NCBI RefSeq assembly: GCF_022842045.1
Contig: NZ_JALHQI010000001.1
Coordinates: 78,101-142,100, forward strand
Length of the DNA: 64,000 nucleotides
Direction: 5' to 3'
DNA from: Arenimonas sp.
GTDB taxonomy: Bacteria > Pseudomonadota > Gammaproteobacteria > Xanthomonadales > Xanthomonadaceae
The notes under the pieces were generated by a model, which saw nothing but the letters and a program-made list of their open reading frames with translations, searched no databases and had not been told where the DNA came from. A program made the translations under genes and the position numbers. Of this stretch, positions 27,668-40,978 are shown piece by piece (the first letter of the stretch is position 1; every line of letters begins with the position of its first letter).

Positions 27668-30613
27668 TCAGCGGCTGACGCGATTCCTGCCCGCGCGCTT
27701 GGCTTCGTACAGGCGCTCGTCGGCGTGCGTGACCAGGCGCTCGTGGTGGCCCAGCCCGGTACGCTCGCACAGGCCGATGCTGGCCGTGATCTTCAGGCCC
27801 GCCGCGAAGTCGCTGCAGTCGATCGCCTCGATCGCCGCCCGCAGCTGCTCGGCCACCGCCGCCGCTTCGTCCGGGCCTGCGCCGGGGAACAGCAGCGCGA
27901 ACTCTTCGCCGCCCCAGCGCGCCACCCGCTGTTCGGTGGTCCAGCCCGCCACCGGGTGCTTCGCCACCTGCTTGATCATGGCCCGCGCGACGCGCCGGAG
28001 GGCCTCGTCGCCGACGTCGTGCGAGTAGCCGTCGTTGATGCGCTTGAAGTGGTCGATGTCCAGCAGGCCAAAGCACAGCGGCTGGTCGTTCGCCACGGCG
28101 TCCTGGTAGGCCCGGGCCAGGCCTTCGTCCATGCTTCGGCGGTTCGGCAGGCCGGTCAGCGCGTCGGTGCGCGAGAGCAGCTCGAACACCTCGGACTGCT
28201 TGCGGATGGTCTCGTTCTTGAGCTCGAGCTCGCCGTTCTTCTCGCTCAGCGCCCGCGTGCGATCGTCGACGATGCGGCTGAGCTGCGCCTCGCGCGCCTT
28301 GAGCTGGTTCACCCGGGCGCGGTACAGCGAGTACAGGAACAGCGCCAGCAGCGAGCCCGCCACCGGCAGGAACCAGGCCCGCTGGTAGAAGCGCGGCTGG
28401 ATCTCGAAGTTGACCGAGGCCGTTTCCGGGCTCCAGCCGCTGCCGCGCTGGGCGGCGCTGACCTGGAAGCGGTACTGGCCCGGCGGCAGGTTGGTGTACT
28501 GCGCATTGCGGCGGGTGTTGCGCTCGACCCAGCCGTTGTCGAAGCCTTCGAGCCGGTAGCGGTAGCGGATCTGCTCGGGCGTGCGGTAGCTCAGGCTCAC
28601 GTAGTCGAGCTCGAGCTTGCGGGTGCCGGGCGGCAGCACCAGGCTGCCGGTGGCGCTGGTGCTGGCGTCGTCCACGCGCAGGCCTTCGATCACCACCGGC
28701 GGCGGCGCCAGCTGGTAGCGCGGCAGCTGGTCGGGCTGGACCACGGCCACGCCCTTGGCGGTGGCGACCCAGATGCTGCCGTCGGTGGCGCGCAGCGCGG
28801 CCGGGCCAGCGCCACCGTTGCACTGGGCGCTGCCCATGCCGTCGGCTTCGGCGAACTGCTGGTAGTCCAGGCGATCACCGGTGCCATTGGCCACCGCCTC
28901 CATGTCGTCGCGGCGGATGTACACCACGCCGGCGTTGGAGCTGAGCCAGAAATTGCCGTAGCTGTCGACGACCACCTGGAACACCGCGTCCACCGGCAGC
29001 CCCTGTCGGCCACCGACGATGCTCAGTTCGCCGCTGCGCAGGCGCCGCACCAGGCCGCGGTCGGTGGCGAACCAAAGCGTGCCGTCGGGGTCCTCGTGCA
29101 TGCCGAACACGTCCTGGGCGCCGTCCATCGCCGACAGGTCGACCGCGGTGATCTCGTCGCCGCGGATGCGGCCGGCGCCGTTGGACGTGCCGACCCAGAG
29201 GCTGTCGTCGGAGGCCTCGAACAGGCTGAGCACGAACTCGCGCGGCAGCCCGTCCTTCTCGCCCAGCACGAGGCTGGTGCCGTCCTTGCGCCGCAGCAGG
29301 CCGCGCGAGGTGCCGATCCAAAGCGTGCCGTCGCGGCTCTCGTGCACGGCGCGCACCTGGTTCGCCGGCAGGCCGTCGCCGGCCGTCATCTGCTCGAGCA
29401 GCACGCCGTCGCGCCAGCGCAGCAGGCCGGTGGAATAGGTGCCCATCCAGATGTCGCCGGCCTGGTCCTGGGCGATGCTCAGCACCGAGTGCGCGGAGAG
29501 TTCCGGAGAATTGGTGACCTGCTCGTCGCGCCAGCGGTCCATGCCGCGGCTGGTGCCGATCAGGATTTCTCCCTCGCGGGTTTGCAGCAGCGCGCGTACG
29601 TAGTCATCGGCCAGCCCCTGGTGGCTGTCGATGGTGACGAAGGGCGTGTCGGCGAAGCGCATCAGGCCGGCATTGGTGCCCACCCACAGGCTGCCCTCGC
29701 GGTCGGCGAACAGTGAAGCGACGCGGTTGTTGGGCAAGCCGTCGGAGACATCGAAGTGCTCGAGCCCACGGTCGCCGAGCCGGAACAGGCCGCGGCTGAC
29801 CGTGCCGATCCACAGGCTGCCCTGCTGGTCCACCTGCAGGCTGGCCACCGCCACCGCCGGGAACCCGGCGCCGACCGGTTCGAAGCGGCCGCCGCGGCCC
29901 TTGTACAGGCCCTCTTCGGTGCCGACGTACAGCTGGCCGTCGGGCGCCAGCGCCAGGCTGAACACCGCGCCCGCCGGCAGGCCGGCGTCGATGCTGAAGT
30001 TCTGGACGCGGTCGCCCTCGATGCGCGCGACGCCGAGGCCGGTGGCGGTCCAGATCGCGCCGGAGCCGTCCTCGACGATGGCGTAGCCGACGTCCGAGCC
30101 CAGGCCATTGCCGGTGTTGAAGAGGGTCGCGCCTTCGGGATCGAGCCGGGTGACGCCGCGGCTTTCGGAAGCCACCCAGATGCGGCCGTTGCGGTCCTCG
30201 ATCGCCGCGAAGGTCTCGTCCTGCGCCAGGCCTTGCTTCGTGGTGTAGGTGGTCCATTCCTCGCCGCGCAGCACGCTGACGCCGCCGCGCGAAGTGGACA
30301 CCACCAGGCTGCCGGTGGGCCCGACGCTGACCGCGCGGATGCCGCTGTCCTGCAGCGCCGGCACGTTGTTGCGGCCGAAGCTGCGGAACTCCTGGCCGTT
30401 GTAGCGCACCACGCCTTCCCAGGTCGCGAACCACAGGTAGCCCTCGGGCGTCTGCGCGATCGAGTTGACCTGGTTGTGCGGCAGGCCGTCGCGGGTGGTC
30501 CACACTTCGCGTGCGTAGGCATCCAGCGCCTTCTGCTCCTGCGCCTGGGCCATCGCGGCCGGGGCGGCCACCAGCAGCAGCGTCGCTGCCAGGATGCGGG
30601 CAAGGGCGCGCAT
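27668..30613 (-). CDS. Propeller-sensor diguanylate cyclase (Reg_prop, Y_Y_Y, TM, GGDEF) lacking the I-site
   Basis: A 981-residue homologue of the convergent gene, with a cleavable-looking signal peptide (to about residue 24, ending AMAQA). Periplasmic two-component propeller repeats (TPEGYLWFATWEGVVRYNG, DQQGSLWIGTVSRGLFRL and others) lead to a Y_Y_Y domain, one membrane helix (FLPVAGSLLALFLYSLY), a coiled coil and GGDEF. The signature GGEEF is at 901-905, so cyclase activity is expected. The residues at the I-site position read TTEQ instead of RxxD, so product inhibition should be weak or absent. Its ATG lies two bases after the orn stop, so it is probably co-transcribed with oligoribonuclease. 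Confidence 0.9.
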   Translation of the reverse strand: MRALARILAATLLLVAAPAAMAQAQEQKALDAYAREVWTTRDGLPHNQVNSIAQTPEGYLWFATWEGVVRYNGQEFRSFGRNNVPALQDSGIRAVSVGPTGSLVVSTSRGGVSVLRGEEWTTYTTKQGLAQDETFAAIEDRNGRIWVASESRGVTRLDPEGATLFNTGNGLGSDVGYAIVEDGSGAIWTATGLGVARIEGDRVQNFSIDAGLPAGAVFSLALAPDGQLYVGTEEGLYKGRGGRFEPVGAGFPAVAVASLQVDQQGSLWIGTVSRGLFRLGDRGLEHFDVSDGLPNNRVASLFADREGSLWVGTNAGLMRFADTPFVTIDSHQGLADDYVRALLQTREGEILIGTSRGMDRWRDEQVTNSPELSAHSVLSIAQDQAGDIWMGTYSTGLLRWRDGVLLEQMTAGDGLPANQVRAVHESRDGTLWIGTSRGLLRRKDGTSLVLGEKDGLPREFVLSLFEASDDSLWVGTSNGAGRIRGDEITAVDLSAMDGAQDVFGMHEDPDGTLWFATDRGLVRRLRSGELSIVGGRQGLPVDAVFQVVVDSYGNFWLSSNAGVVYIRRDDMEAVANGTGDRLDYQQFAEADGMGSAQCNGGAGPAALRATDGSIWVATAKGVAVVQPDQLPRYQLAPPPVVIEGLRVDDASTSATGSLVLPPGTRKLELDYVSLSYRTPEQIRYRYRLEGFDNGWVERNTRRNAQYTNLPPGQYRFQVSAAQRGSGWSPETASVNFEIQPRFYQRAWFLPVAGSLLALFLYSLYRARVNQLKAREAQLSRIVDDRTRALSEKNGELELKNETIRKQSEVFELLSRTDALTGLPNRRSMDEGLARAYQDAVANDQPLCFGLLDIDHFKRINDGYSHDVGDEALRRVARAMIKQVAKHPVAGWTTEQRVARWGGEEFALLFPGAGPDEAAAVAEQLRAAIEAIDCSDFAAGLKITASIGLCERTGLGHHERLVTHADERLYEAKRAGRNRVSR

Positions 30614-30615
30614 GG

Positions 30616-31170
30616 TCAGAGCCCGCCCAGCTTGCCCATGTGCTGGCGGTAGTGCGCCAGCTCCTTCACCGACTCGCGGATGTCGGACAGCGCAGTGTGC
30701 GCGCCAACCTTGCTGAAGCTGGCCAGCACGTCCGGCGCCCAGCGGCGCGCGAGCTCCTTGAGGGTCGAGACATCGAGGTTGCGATAGTGGAAATAGCGCT
30801 CGAGCCGGGGCATGTGCCGCACCAGGAAGCGGCGGTCCTGGCCGATGGAGTTGCCGCAGATCGGCGACTTGCCGGCCGGCACCCAGTGGGTAAGGAACTC
30901 CACCGTCAGCGCCTCGGCCCGGGCCAGGTCCACCTCGCTGTCGAGCACGCGCTGCCACAGGCCCGAGCGTGAATGGGTGTTGCGGTTCCAGTCGTCCATG
31001 GCCTCGAGCCGCGCCAGCGGGTGGCGGATGGCGAGTTCAGGACCCTCGGCGAGCACGTTGAGCTGGCTGTCGGTGACGAGGGTCGCGATCTCGAGGATCG
31101 TGTCCGTATCCGGATCCAGGCCGGTCATCTCCAGGTCGATCCAGATCAGGTTCTGCTCGTGGCTGGGCAT
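30616..31170 (-). CDS. orn: Oligoribonuclease
   Basis: A 3'-5' exoribonuclease of 184 residues that finishes RNA decay by cutting diribonucleotides, including pGpG, the product of c-di-GMP hydrolysis. The DEDDh catalytic residues are visible: [10 protein letters not shown] (Asp, Glu) near residue 11, the middle Asp of the [12 protein letters not shown] block, and [10 protein letters not shown] with the C-terminal His and Asp. The length matches the family. It is divergent from the DUF2721 gene (65 bp) and sits directly upstream of a diguanylate cyclase gene. Confidence 0.96.
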   Translation of the reverse strand: MPSHEQNLIWIDLEMTGLDPDTDTILEIATLVTDSQLNVLAEGPELAIRHPLARLEAMDDWNRNTHSRSGLWQRVLDSEVDLARAEALTVEFLTHWVPAGKSPICGNSIGQDRRFLVRHMPRLERYFHYRNLDVSTLKELARRWAPDVLASFSKVGAHTALSDIRESVKELAHYRQHMGKLGGL

Positions 31171-31235
31171 GCGCGGCTGGCGGCAGTGGGGATGGCCGCA
31201 TCATACTTCAGCCCTGCCCCGCCCGAGATGACGCC

Positions 31236-31697
31236 GTGAACCCGCAGGACGCCCTGGACCATTACCGCATCCTCACCTCGATGCTGGCGCCAGCGCTGCT
31301 GATGGCGGCCACCGGCTCGCTGCTGATCTCGGCCAACAACCGGCTGGCCCGGGTGGTTGACCGGCTCCGTTCGATCATCGCCTCGCTCGAGGGCGGCGAC
31401 GAGATGAGCCGGCCCGAGCTGGAGGCCCAGATCGCGCGGCACCGCCGCCGCGCCCACCTGGTGCTCAAGGCCTGCCAGATGCTCTACCTCGGGCTGTGCG
31501 CCTTCGTAGGCACCAGCCTGGCGCTGGCGGTGGATGCGTTCGCGGGTTTCCGCCTGCCCTACCTGCCCACCGGCCTGGCGGTGGTGGGCGTGATCGGCCT
31601 GCTGGTGGCCAGCGTGAACCTGGGGCGCGAAGTGGTGCTGTCGGTGCGCAGCTTCGACCGGGAACTCGACGCCGAACTGGCTCGTCGGCGGCGCTGA
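31236..31697 (+). CDS. DUF2721 membrane protein
   Basis: A 153-residue inner membrane protein of the DUF2721 family, function unknown. Three hydrophobic helices are visible (about 15-32, 84-104 and 112-130), with a cytosolic amphipathic stretch NNRLARVVDRLRSIIASL after the first, typical of the family. The start is a GTG at 31236. It is divergent from orn and converges with tadA, 46 bp away. Confidence 0.82.
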   Translation: MNPQDALDHYRILTSMLAPALLMAATGSLLISANNRLARVVDRLRSIIASLEGGDEMSRPELEAQIARHRRRAHLVLKACQMLYLGLCAFVGTSLALAVDAFAGFRLPYLPTGLAVVGVIGLLVASVNLGREVVLSVRSFDRELDAELARRRR

Positions 31698-31743
31698 GCC
31701 CGGCGGCGCCGGCCCGCGCGCGCTTGCCGCGGCCGTTGCCCGG

Positions 31744-33809
<2,066 letters not shown>

Positions 33810-33943
33810 TAGGGCAGGAACTAGTGAAGAGGAAATAGGAACTAGTAAGAGCGGGAAGGTCGCGATGGTGGGGTCAGCGCGAGTTGCGCCTTTACTAGTT
33901 CCTAGTTCCTAGTTCCTAGTTCCTAGTTTCCAGCCCCCACCCT
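33810..33943 (-). repeat. Heptamer tandem repeat and inverted-repeat element between guaB and guaA
   Basis: Five tandem copies of TAGTTCC (four exact at 33896-33923, one with an extra T at 33924-33931) lie just after guaB. An 18-base segment at 33831-33848 is the reverse complement of 33892-33909 with one mismatch, and a further GGAACTAGT copy is at 33818-33826. The whole could fold into a long hairpin with a 43-base loop upstream of guaA on the shared transcript. Base composition is far more AT-rich than the surroundings. No protein is coded. Confidence 0.85.
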
Positions 33944-36758
<2,815 letters not shown>

Positions 36759-36762
<4 letters not shown>

Positions 36763-37253
36763 GGACCGCCCTCGCCCATCACGGCGTGCACCGGTGTCGG
36801 CAGCGCGGCGGCCACCAGGAAGCGAAGCCCCATCAGCCCGAAGCCGACCGGCAGCGCCAGCATCGGCACCCAGCTCGGGATGCCGGCGACGAAGGGTACC
36901 GGTGCCTCGCGTTCCAGCCCGACCAGGCCCCAACCGAGCCAGGCCAGCCAAAGCGCCACCACCGCGGCGGCCAGCTGGGCAATGACCCAGAGCACGCGCT
37001 GGGCGCCGGCCGGCAGCGCCCGCGGCAGCGCATCAATGGCGATGTGCTTGCCGGTGCGGGTGGCGCCCAGCGCGCCCAGCAGCGCCAGCCACAGGACGCC
37101 GGCGCGGCTCACCGGCTCGGCCCAGTCGAGCCCGGAATCGAACACCAGCCGAAGTGCTATCTGCGCGACCGAAAGCAGCAGCAGCGCGCCCAGCAGGCTC
37201 GCCAGCAGCGCGTCCTCGACCCGGTGCAGGCGGCCCAGCCAGCGCTGGAGCAT
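36759..37253 (-). CDS. dctQ: TRAP transporter small permease (DctQ family)
   Basis: A 164-residue membrane subunit with four hydrophobic helices (about 15-35, 47-65, 85-108 and 122-150). It joins DctM to form the membrane part of the transporter. The family motif ATRTGKHIAIDAL lies after the second helix. The ATG at 37253 shares bases with the dctP stop and the 3' end overlaps dctM, so all three are coupled. Confidence 0.9.
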
Positions 37254-38254
37254 CAGCGCGCCCGGTACTCGGCCAGCGCGCGGCGCACCGCGGCAAGGAC
37301 TTCGGGCGAAATCTTCTGCTGCGCCTCCAGCTCGGTGACCAGCTTCGCGCCTAGCGCCTGCCAGCGGCGGGCCTCGGCCGGATCCATCGGCGACACCTTC
37401 AGGCCCTGCTTCTTCATCGCCTCTAGCGCCGCGGCGTCGTCGCGGCGGGTGTTCACGTCCATGCGCCGGCCGGCCTCGGCGAAGGCCTTGGACAGCACCG
37501 CCTGGTCGGCCGGGGCGATCTTCTTCCAGGCCTTGTCGTCCACCACCAGGTAGCCGACCACGAAGGTCAGCGGCAGGTCGACCATGTGCTTCATCTTGCC
37601 GTGCCACTGCAGCACCACCGCGCCGCTGGGCGTGTTGACCACGGTGTCCACCAGACCCGTCTGCAGGCTGGTGAACACGTCGCCGATCGGCAGCGGGATG
37701 GTGCTGACGCCGCCCATCTCGAAGATGCGCGCGGCCACCGTGTCGTTCTGTGGCACCCAGAGCTTGCGGCCGCCCAGCTCGCCCGAACTTCCCAGCGGCT
37801 TGTCGCCCATCAGGTAGGCGAAGCCGAGGCCGGACACGCCCAGCATGCGGATGCCGCGCTCCTCGAAGCCCTTGGCAAGCATCGGGTCGACGGTCTTGCG
37901 CACGTGCTCGATCTCGTCCCAGGACGACACCAGGAACGGCAGGCTGTAGACCGGCGCGTCGGGATAGACCAGCGACAGCTCGCTCGAGGTCAGGATGCCG
38001 CCCTGCAGCTGGCCCAGGCGCATCTTGCGCAGCACCACGGCGTCGTTGCCCATCACGCCGCCGGGGTAGAACTTGACGTCGACGCGGCCGTCGGTGCCGG
38101 CCTTGACCTCGGCGGCGGCGGCGCGCAGCTCCCGCATCCAGGCCGAGCCGTCGGGCGCCAACGTGGCGATCTTGATCGTCTGCGCGGCCGCCGGCGCGGC
38201 GAAGGCGAAGGCCAGCCCGAAGGCGAGCATGACGCGGGCGAGTCGGGCGTGCAT
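37253..38254 (-). CDS. dctP: TRAP transporter periplasmic binding protein (DctP family) without the usual arginine
   Basis: A 333-residue periplasmic protein with a signal peptide cleaved after about residue 24 (AAAQ). Family features are FYPGGVMGND, the long helix and PIGDVFTSLQTGLVDTVVNTP. Most DctP proteins bind a carboxylate through an arginine in a K-[IL]-R-x-P motif; here the segment reads GRKLWVPQND, with W166 in that place. Together with the adjacent TatT-like lipoprotein this points to a non-acidic, perhaps hydrophobic ligand (inference). It lies 13 bp after the tatT-like stop. Confidence 0.9.
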   Translation of the reverse strand: MHARLARVMLAFGLAFAFAAPAAAQTIKIATLAPDGSAWMRELRAAAAEVKAGTDGRVDVKFYPGGVMGNDAVVLRKMRLGQLQGGILTSSELSLVYPDAPVYSLPFLVSSWDEIEHVRKTVDPMLAKGFEERGIRMLGVSGLGFAYLMGDKPLGSSGELGGRKLWVPQNDTVAARIFEMGGVSTIPLPIGDVFTSLQTGLVDTVVNTPSGAVVLQWHGKMKHMVDLPLTFVVGYLVVDDKAWKKIAPADQAVLSKAFAEAGRRMDVNTRRDDAAALEAMKKQGLKVSPMDPAEARRWQALGAKLVTELEAQQKISPEVLAAVRRALAEYRAR

Positions 38255-38267
38255 CAGGGGCGGATCC

Positions 38268-39152
38268 TCAGAAATAGTCCTTGCCGCTTTCCACCAGCGC
38301 CTCAGCGCGCTGTTGGGCCAGCACATTCATCAACGTAAAGCCGGGCTCGACGGGGTCGGCTGCCAGCACTTCCTCCAGCAGGCGGTCGTGCAGTGCCTGG
38401 TCGAACAGCAGGCGCGCGAAGTACTCGGCCATCAGGGTCTTGGCGTAGAGGTTGCGGCCGCCGGAGAGCGCCTGCGCCTGCTCGAAGTGCTGGCGGCCGC
38501 GCGCCGGCTGGCCGCCGATGGCCTCCGGGCGCAGCGAGTGCAAGACGCCGAGGTAGACGTGCGGCATGCCGCGGGCGTGGCCCGGGTCGGTGGCCACCAC
38601 CTTGTCCAGCAGCGCCTGCACCTTGGGCAGATCGGCGATCGCACCCCAGTCCTCGCTGTTGGCCTGCAGGAAGCCGACCCAAGCGGCGGCCAGCGCATAG
38701 TGGCCGGCGACGTCCTTGGCCGGCGCGGCCGCGAGCGCGGCGTTGAAGGTCCCGATGTCGGCGTCGATGGCCTCGCACAGGCGCGCATCCTGCGCGCAGG
38801 TGCCACGGCGGGCGTAATCCATCGCCTTGGCGGCCAGCCGGCGGGAGCGCGCCTTGTCGTCGCCGGTGAAGTTGCCGGCGTAGGCGCCGTTGAGTTCGGC
38901 GGCGGCGAACAGCAGGCCGGCGTTGCGGCGGTCACCGGGCGCCTGGCCTTCCACCAGGCCGTCGATCAGCAGCAGGTAGGCCGGCAGGCCGTCGCGCACC
39001 GTGGCCGGGTCGTTGCTGTTGGTGATGGCGCTGCCCAGTTGGGCCGCCAGCTGGTCGCTGGCGCGGCCGACCAGCGTGGCGCAGCCGGCGAGCAACAGCG
39101 CGGCGGCGCTCAGGACCAGCAGCTTGGGCGCAAGGCGTCGGGTCATGGCCAT
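38268..39152 (-). CDS. TatT-like TRAP-associated lipoprotein with TPR helices
   Basis: A 294-residue predicted lipoprotein: signal with lipobox LLAGC (Cys about 24), then an all-helical domain with TPR-like repeats. It matches the TRAP-transporter T-component (TatT, Tp0956-type), which forms a trimer with its DctP partner in Treponema and is thought to pass hydrophobic ligands. It is the first gene of the TRAP operon and directly precedes dctP. Start uncertain between ATG 39152 and 39146. Confidence 0.8.
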   Translation of the reverse strand: MAMTRRLAPKLLVLSAAALLLAGCATLVGRASDQLAAQLGSAITNSNDPATVRDGLPAYLLLIDGLVEGQAPGDRRNAGLLFAAAELNGAYAGNFTGDDKARSRRLAAKAMDYARRGTCAQDARLCEAIDADIGTFNAALAAAPAKDVAGHYALAAAWVGFLQANSEDWGAIADLPKVQALLDKVVATDPGHARGMPHVYLGVLHSLRPEAIGGQPARGRQHFEQAQALSGGRNLYAKTLMAEYFARLLFDQALHDRLLEEVLAADPVEPGFTLMNVLAQQRAEALVESGKDYF

Positions 39153-39174
39153 GAGTCTCGATGCTCGGGCGTCA

Positions 39175-40047
39175 TCATGACGCGACGGTGGCATCGGAGG
39201 CGTCGGCGGCCTCGAGCGTGTTCTGCATCAAGGTGGCCACGGTCATCGGCCCCACCCCGCCCGGCACCGGCGTGATCCAGGAGGCGCGCTCGAAGGCGGC
39301 GTCGAAACCAACGTCGCCGACCAGCCGGCCGTCGTCGAGGCGATTGATGCCGACATCGATGACCACCGCGCCCGGTTTCACCCATTCACCCGGGACCAGG
39401 CCCGGGCGGCCGACCGCGACCACCAGGATGTCGGCCTCGCGCACGTGGCGCTCGAGCACCTCGCGCGGCGTGAACTTGTGGCAGCTGGTGGTGGTGCAGC
39501 CGGCGATCAGCAGCTCCAGCGCCATGGGCCGGCCGACGTGGTTGCTGACGCCAACGATGGTGGCGCTTTGCCCGCGCACGGGCCGGTCGGTGTAGGCCAG
39601 CAGCGTGGTGATGCCGCGCGGCGTGCAGGGCCGCAGGCCGAACTGGCGCAGCGCCAGGTGGCCGACGTTCTCCGGGTGGAAGCCGTCGACGTCCTTGCGC
39701 GGGTCGATGCGGTGGATCAACCAGGTGGCGTCGCGGTTCCCGGGCAGCGGCAGCTGCACCAGGATGCCGTGGATGGCCGGGTCGGCGTTGAGGCGGTCGA
39801 TCAGCGCGGCCAATTCGGCGTCGGTGGTCTCCGCGGGCAGGTCGTAGTCGATGGCGCGGATGCCGACCTTCTTGGCGGCGCGGCGCTTGTTGCGCACGTA
39901 CACGGCGGAGGCCGGGTCCTGGCCCACCAGCACCACGGCCAGGCCGGGGGCGGGCTTGCCGGCCGCGATTCGGGCCTGCACCCGGCGGGCGAGGTCGTCG
40001 AGCAGGGCGTCGGCGATGCCTTTGCCGTCGAGGATGCGGGCGGTCAT
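39175..40047 (-). CDS. folD: Bifunctional methylene-tetrahydrofolate dehydrogenase/cyclohydrolase
   Basis: Interconverts 5,10-methylene-THF and 10-formyl-THF for purine and formyl-Met synthesis. The 290-residue protein has the catalytic Y-x3-K block in [13 protein letters not shown], the ILVQLPLPG loop and the Rossmann segment [15 protein letters not shown]. The latter reads GVSNHVGRP where many FolD proteins have GRSxxVGxP. It is divergent from the DUF1244 gene and ends 22 bp upstream of the tatT-like start. Confidence 0.95.
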   Translation of the reverse strand: MTARILDGKGIADALLDDLARRVQARIAAGKPAPGLAVVLVGQDPASAVYVRNKRRAAKKVGIRAIDYDLPAETTDAELAALIDRLNADPAIHGILVQLPLPGNRDATWLIHRIDPRKDVDGFHPENVGHLALRQFGLRPCTPRGITTLLAYTDRPVRGQSATIVGVSNHVGRPMALELLIAGCTTTSCHKFTPREVLERHVREADILVVAVGRPGLVPGEWVKPGAVVIDVGINRLDDGRLVGDVGFDAAFERASWITPVPGGVGPMTVATLMQNTLEAADASDATVAS

Positions 40048-40142
40048 GGCGCTCCGGGGACAGTGGGGGCGGCCCCGCGCGGGCGGGTCCGGGTCGCGAA
40101 GTGCGATTATCCCCGAACCCTTCCCTGCCCGGCTACCGGAAA

Positions 40143-40436
40143 ATGACCGACACCACCGCTTTCGAGGCCGCCGCGTTCCGCCGGCTGGTCGCCCACCTTC
40201 GGCAGCGCACCGACGTGCAGAACATCGACCTGATGATCCTCGCGGGCTTTTGCCGCAACTGCCTGTCGAACTGGTACGAGGAAGCCGCCGCGGCCGCCGG
40301 CACTCCGATCGGCAAGGACGCCGCCCGCGAGGCCATCTACGGCATGCCCTTCCCCGAGTGGAAGGCGAAGTACCAGCCCGAGGCCACGCCCGAACAGCTC
40401 GCCGCCTTCGAAGCCGCCCGCCGCGCGCATCCCTGA
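40143..40436 (+). CDS. DUF1244 family protein
   Basis: A 97-residue cytosolic protein of the DUF1244 family, found as a single small gene in many proteobacteria. Its core [21 protein letters not shown] split by [11 protein letters not shown] and [13 protein letters not shown] is diagnostic. Function unknown. The ATG at 40143 gives the family length; an open frame 14 codons upstream shows no ribosome site. It is followed by a REP-like hairpin and a terminator that belongs to the opposite gene. Confidence 0.88.
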   Translation: MTDTTAFEAAAFRRLVAHLRQRTDVQNIDLMILAGFCRNCLSNWYEEAAAAAGTPIGKDAAREAIYGMPFPEWKAKYQPEATPEQLAAFEAARRAHP

Positions 40437-40445
40437 TGACACCCT

Positions 40446-40469
40446 GTGGGAGGGACTAAAGTCCCTACC
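40446..40469. repeat. GTAG-type REP hairpin
   Basis: GTGGGAGGGACT and AGTCCCTACC form an imperfect palindrome around AA. This matches the head-plus-hairpin form of short GTAG REP elements common in xanthomonads and pseudomonads. A second copy closes the window at 63959-63980. Confidence 0.7.
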
Positions 40470-40501
40470 AAAAAAAACGCCCCGGCCAATCGACCGGGGC
40501 G
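40470..40501 (-). terminator. Rho-independent terminator of the basic-protein gene
   Basis: An eight-base perfect GC stem (40478-40485 with 40494-40501) followed on the minus strand by eight T, 33 bp beyond the stop of the gene at 40534-40842. Confidence 0.88.
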
Positions 40502-40533
40502 GTAAATCCCACTGACGGGAGAGAGATCTCGGA

Positions 40534-40842
40534 TCAGGCGCGCTTGCGCGACCGGGTCGGGGCGCGCTTGGCGCGGGCCTTGCGCTTGGCCGGGGCACGC
40601 TTTACGCCCAGCTTCACCAGCACCGGCGCCAGCGCGGTTTCGACCTGGGCACGGGCCTGGCGTACGAAGGTCTCGGCCTGGGCGCGGGCCTGGCAGGCAA
40701 TGGTTTCGGCCTGGCCGAGCTTGGCCTGGGCCTGCTTGCGGCCCAGCGAGACCGCACCGATGCCGGCCAGGATGACGGCACGCGGGCTGATCGGGGTCTT
40801 GCGGGCGGAGCTGCGACGGCGGGTCGGGGTCGAGCGGGTCAT
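40534..40842 (-). CDS. Small basic protein with histone H1-like Lys/Arg/Ala tail
   Basis: A 102-residue protein, not recognised as a named family. The first 20 residues are Arg/Thr/Ser-rich, a short hydrophobic stretch AVILAGIGAV follows, then a helix with repeated AQA-type heptads (QARAQAETFVRQARAQVETA), and a C-terminal tail almost wholly of Lys, Arg, Ala and Pro. The tail suggests nucleic-acid binding; the heptad helix resembles phasins or apolipoprotein-like coils. A ribosome site and a strong dedicated terminator support a real, well-expressed gene. Confidence 0.7.
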   Translation of the reverse strand: MTRSTPTRRRSSARKTPISPRAVILAGIGAVSLGRKQAQAKLGQAETIACQARAQAETFVRQARAQVETALAPVLVKLGVKRAPAKRKARAKRAPTRSRKRA

Positions 40843-40978
40843 GGGACACCTCGTGGCGATGGCCGGGATGGCCGTTCGCCCTTGAGTCTGTTCCGCCGCA
40901 CCCGAGCAATCACACTAGCCGCGCTTGCGGCCCGCCGGGCCCCGCGACATGCTGGCCTCCCCTGCACGGAGACCCGCC

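Noticed and set aside
26195-29716. A 1173-codon open frame on the plus strand
   Set aside because: It spans the 3' part of the first GGDEF gene in another frame and runs antisense to the second. Composition is Arg/Ala/Gln-rich without any motif. High GC leaves few stops in shadow frames.
33810-33943. CRISPR-like array
   Set aside because: The repeats are seven bases long, tandem without spacers, and no cas gene is present.
33810-33943. Guanine or purine riboswitch ahead of guaA
   Set aside because: No conserved purine-riboswitch core is visible; the region is made of the heptamer repeats.
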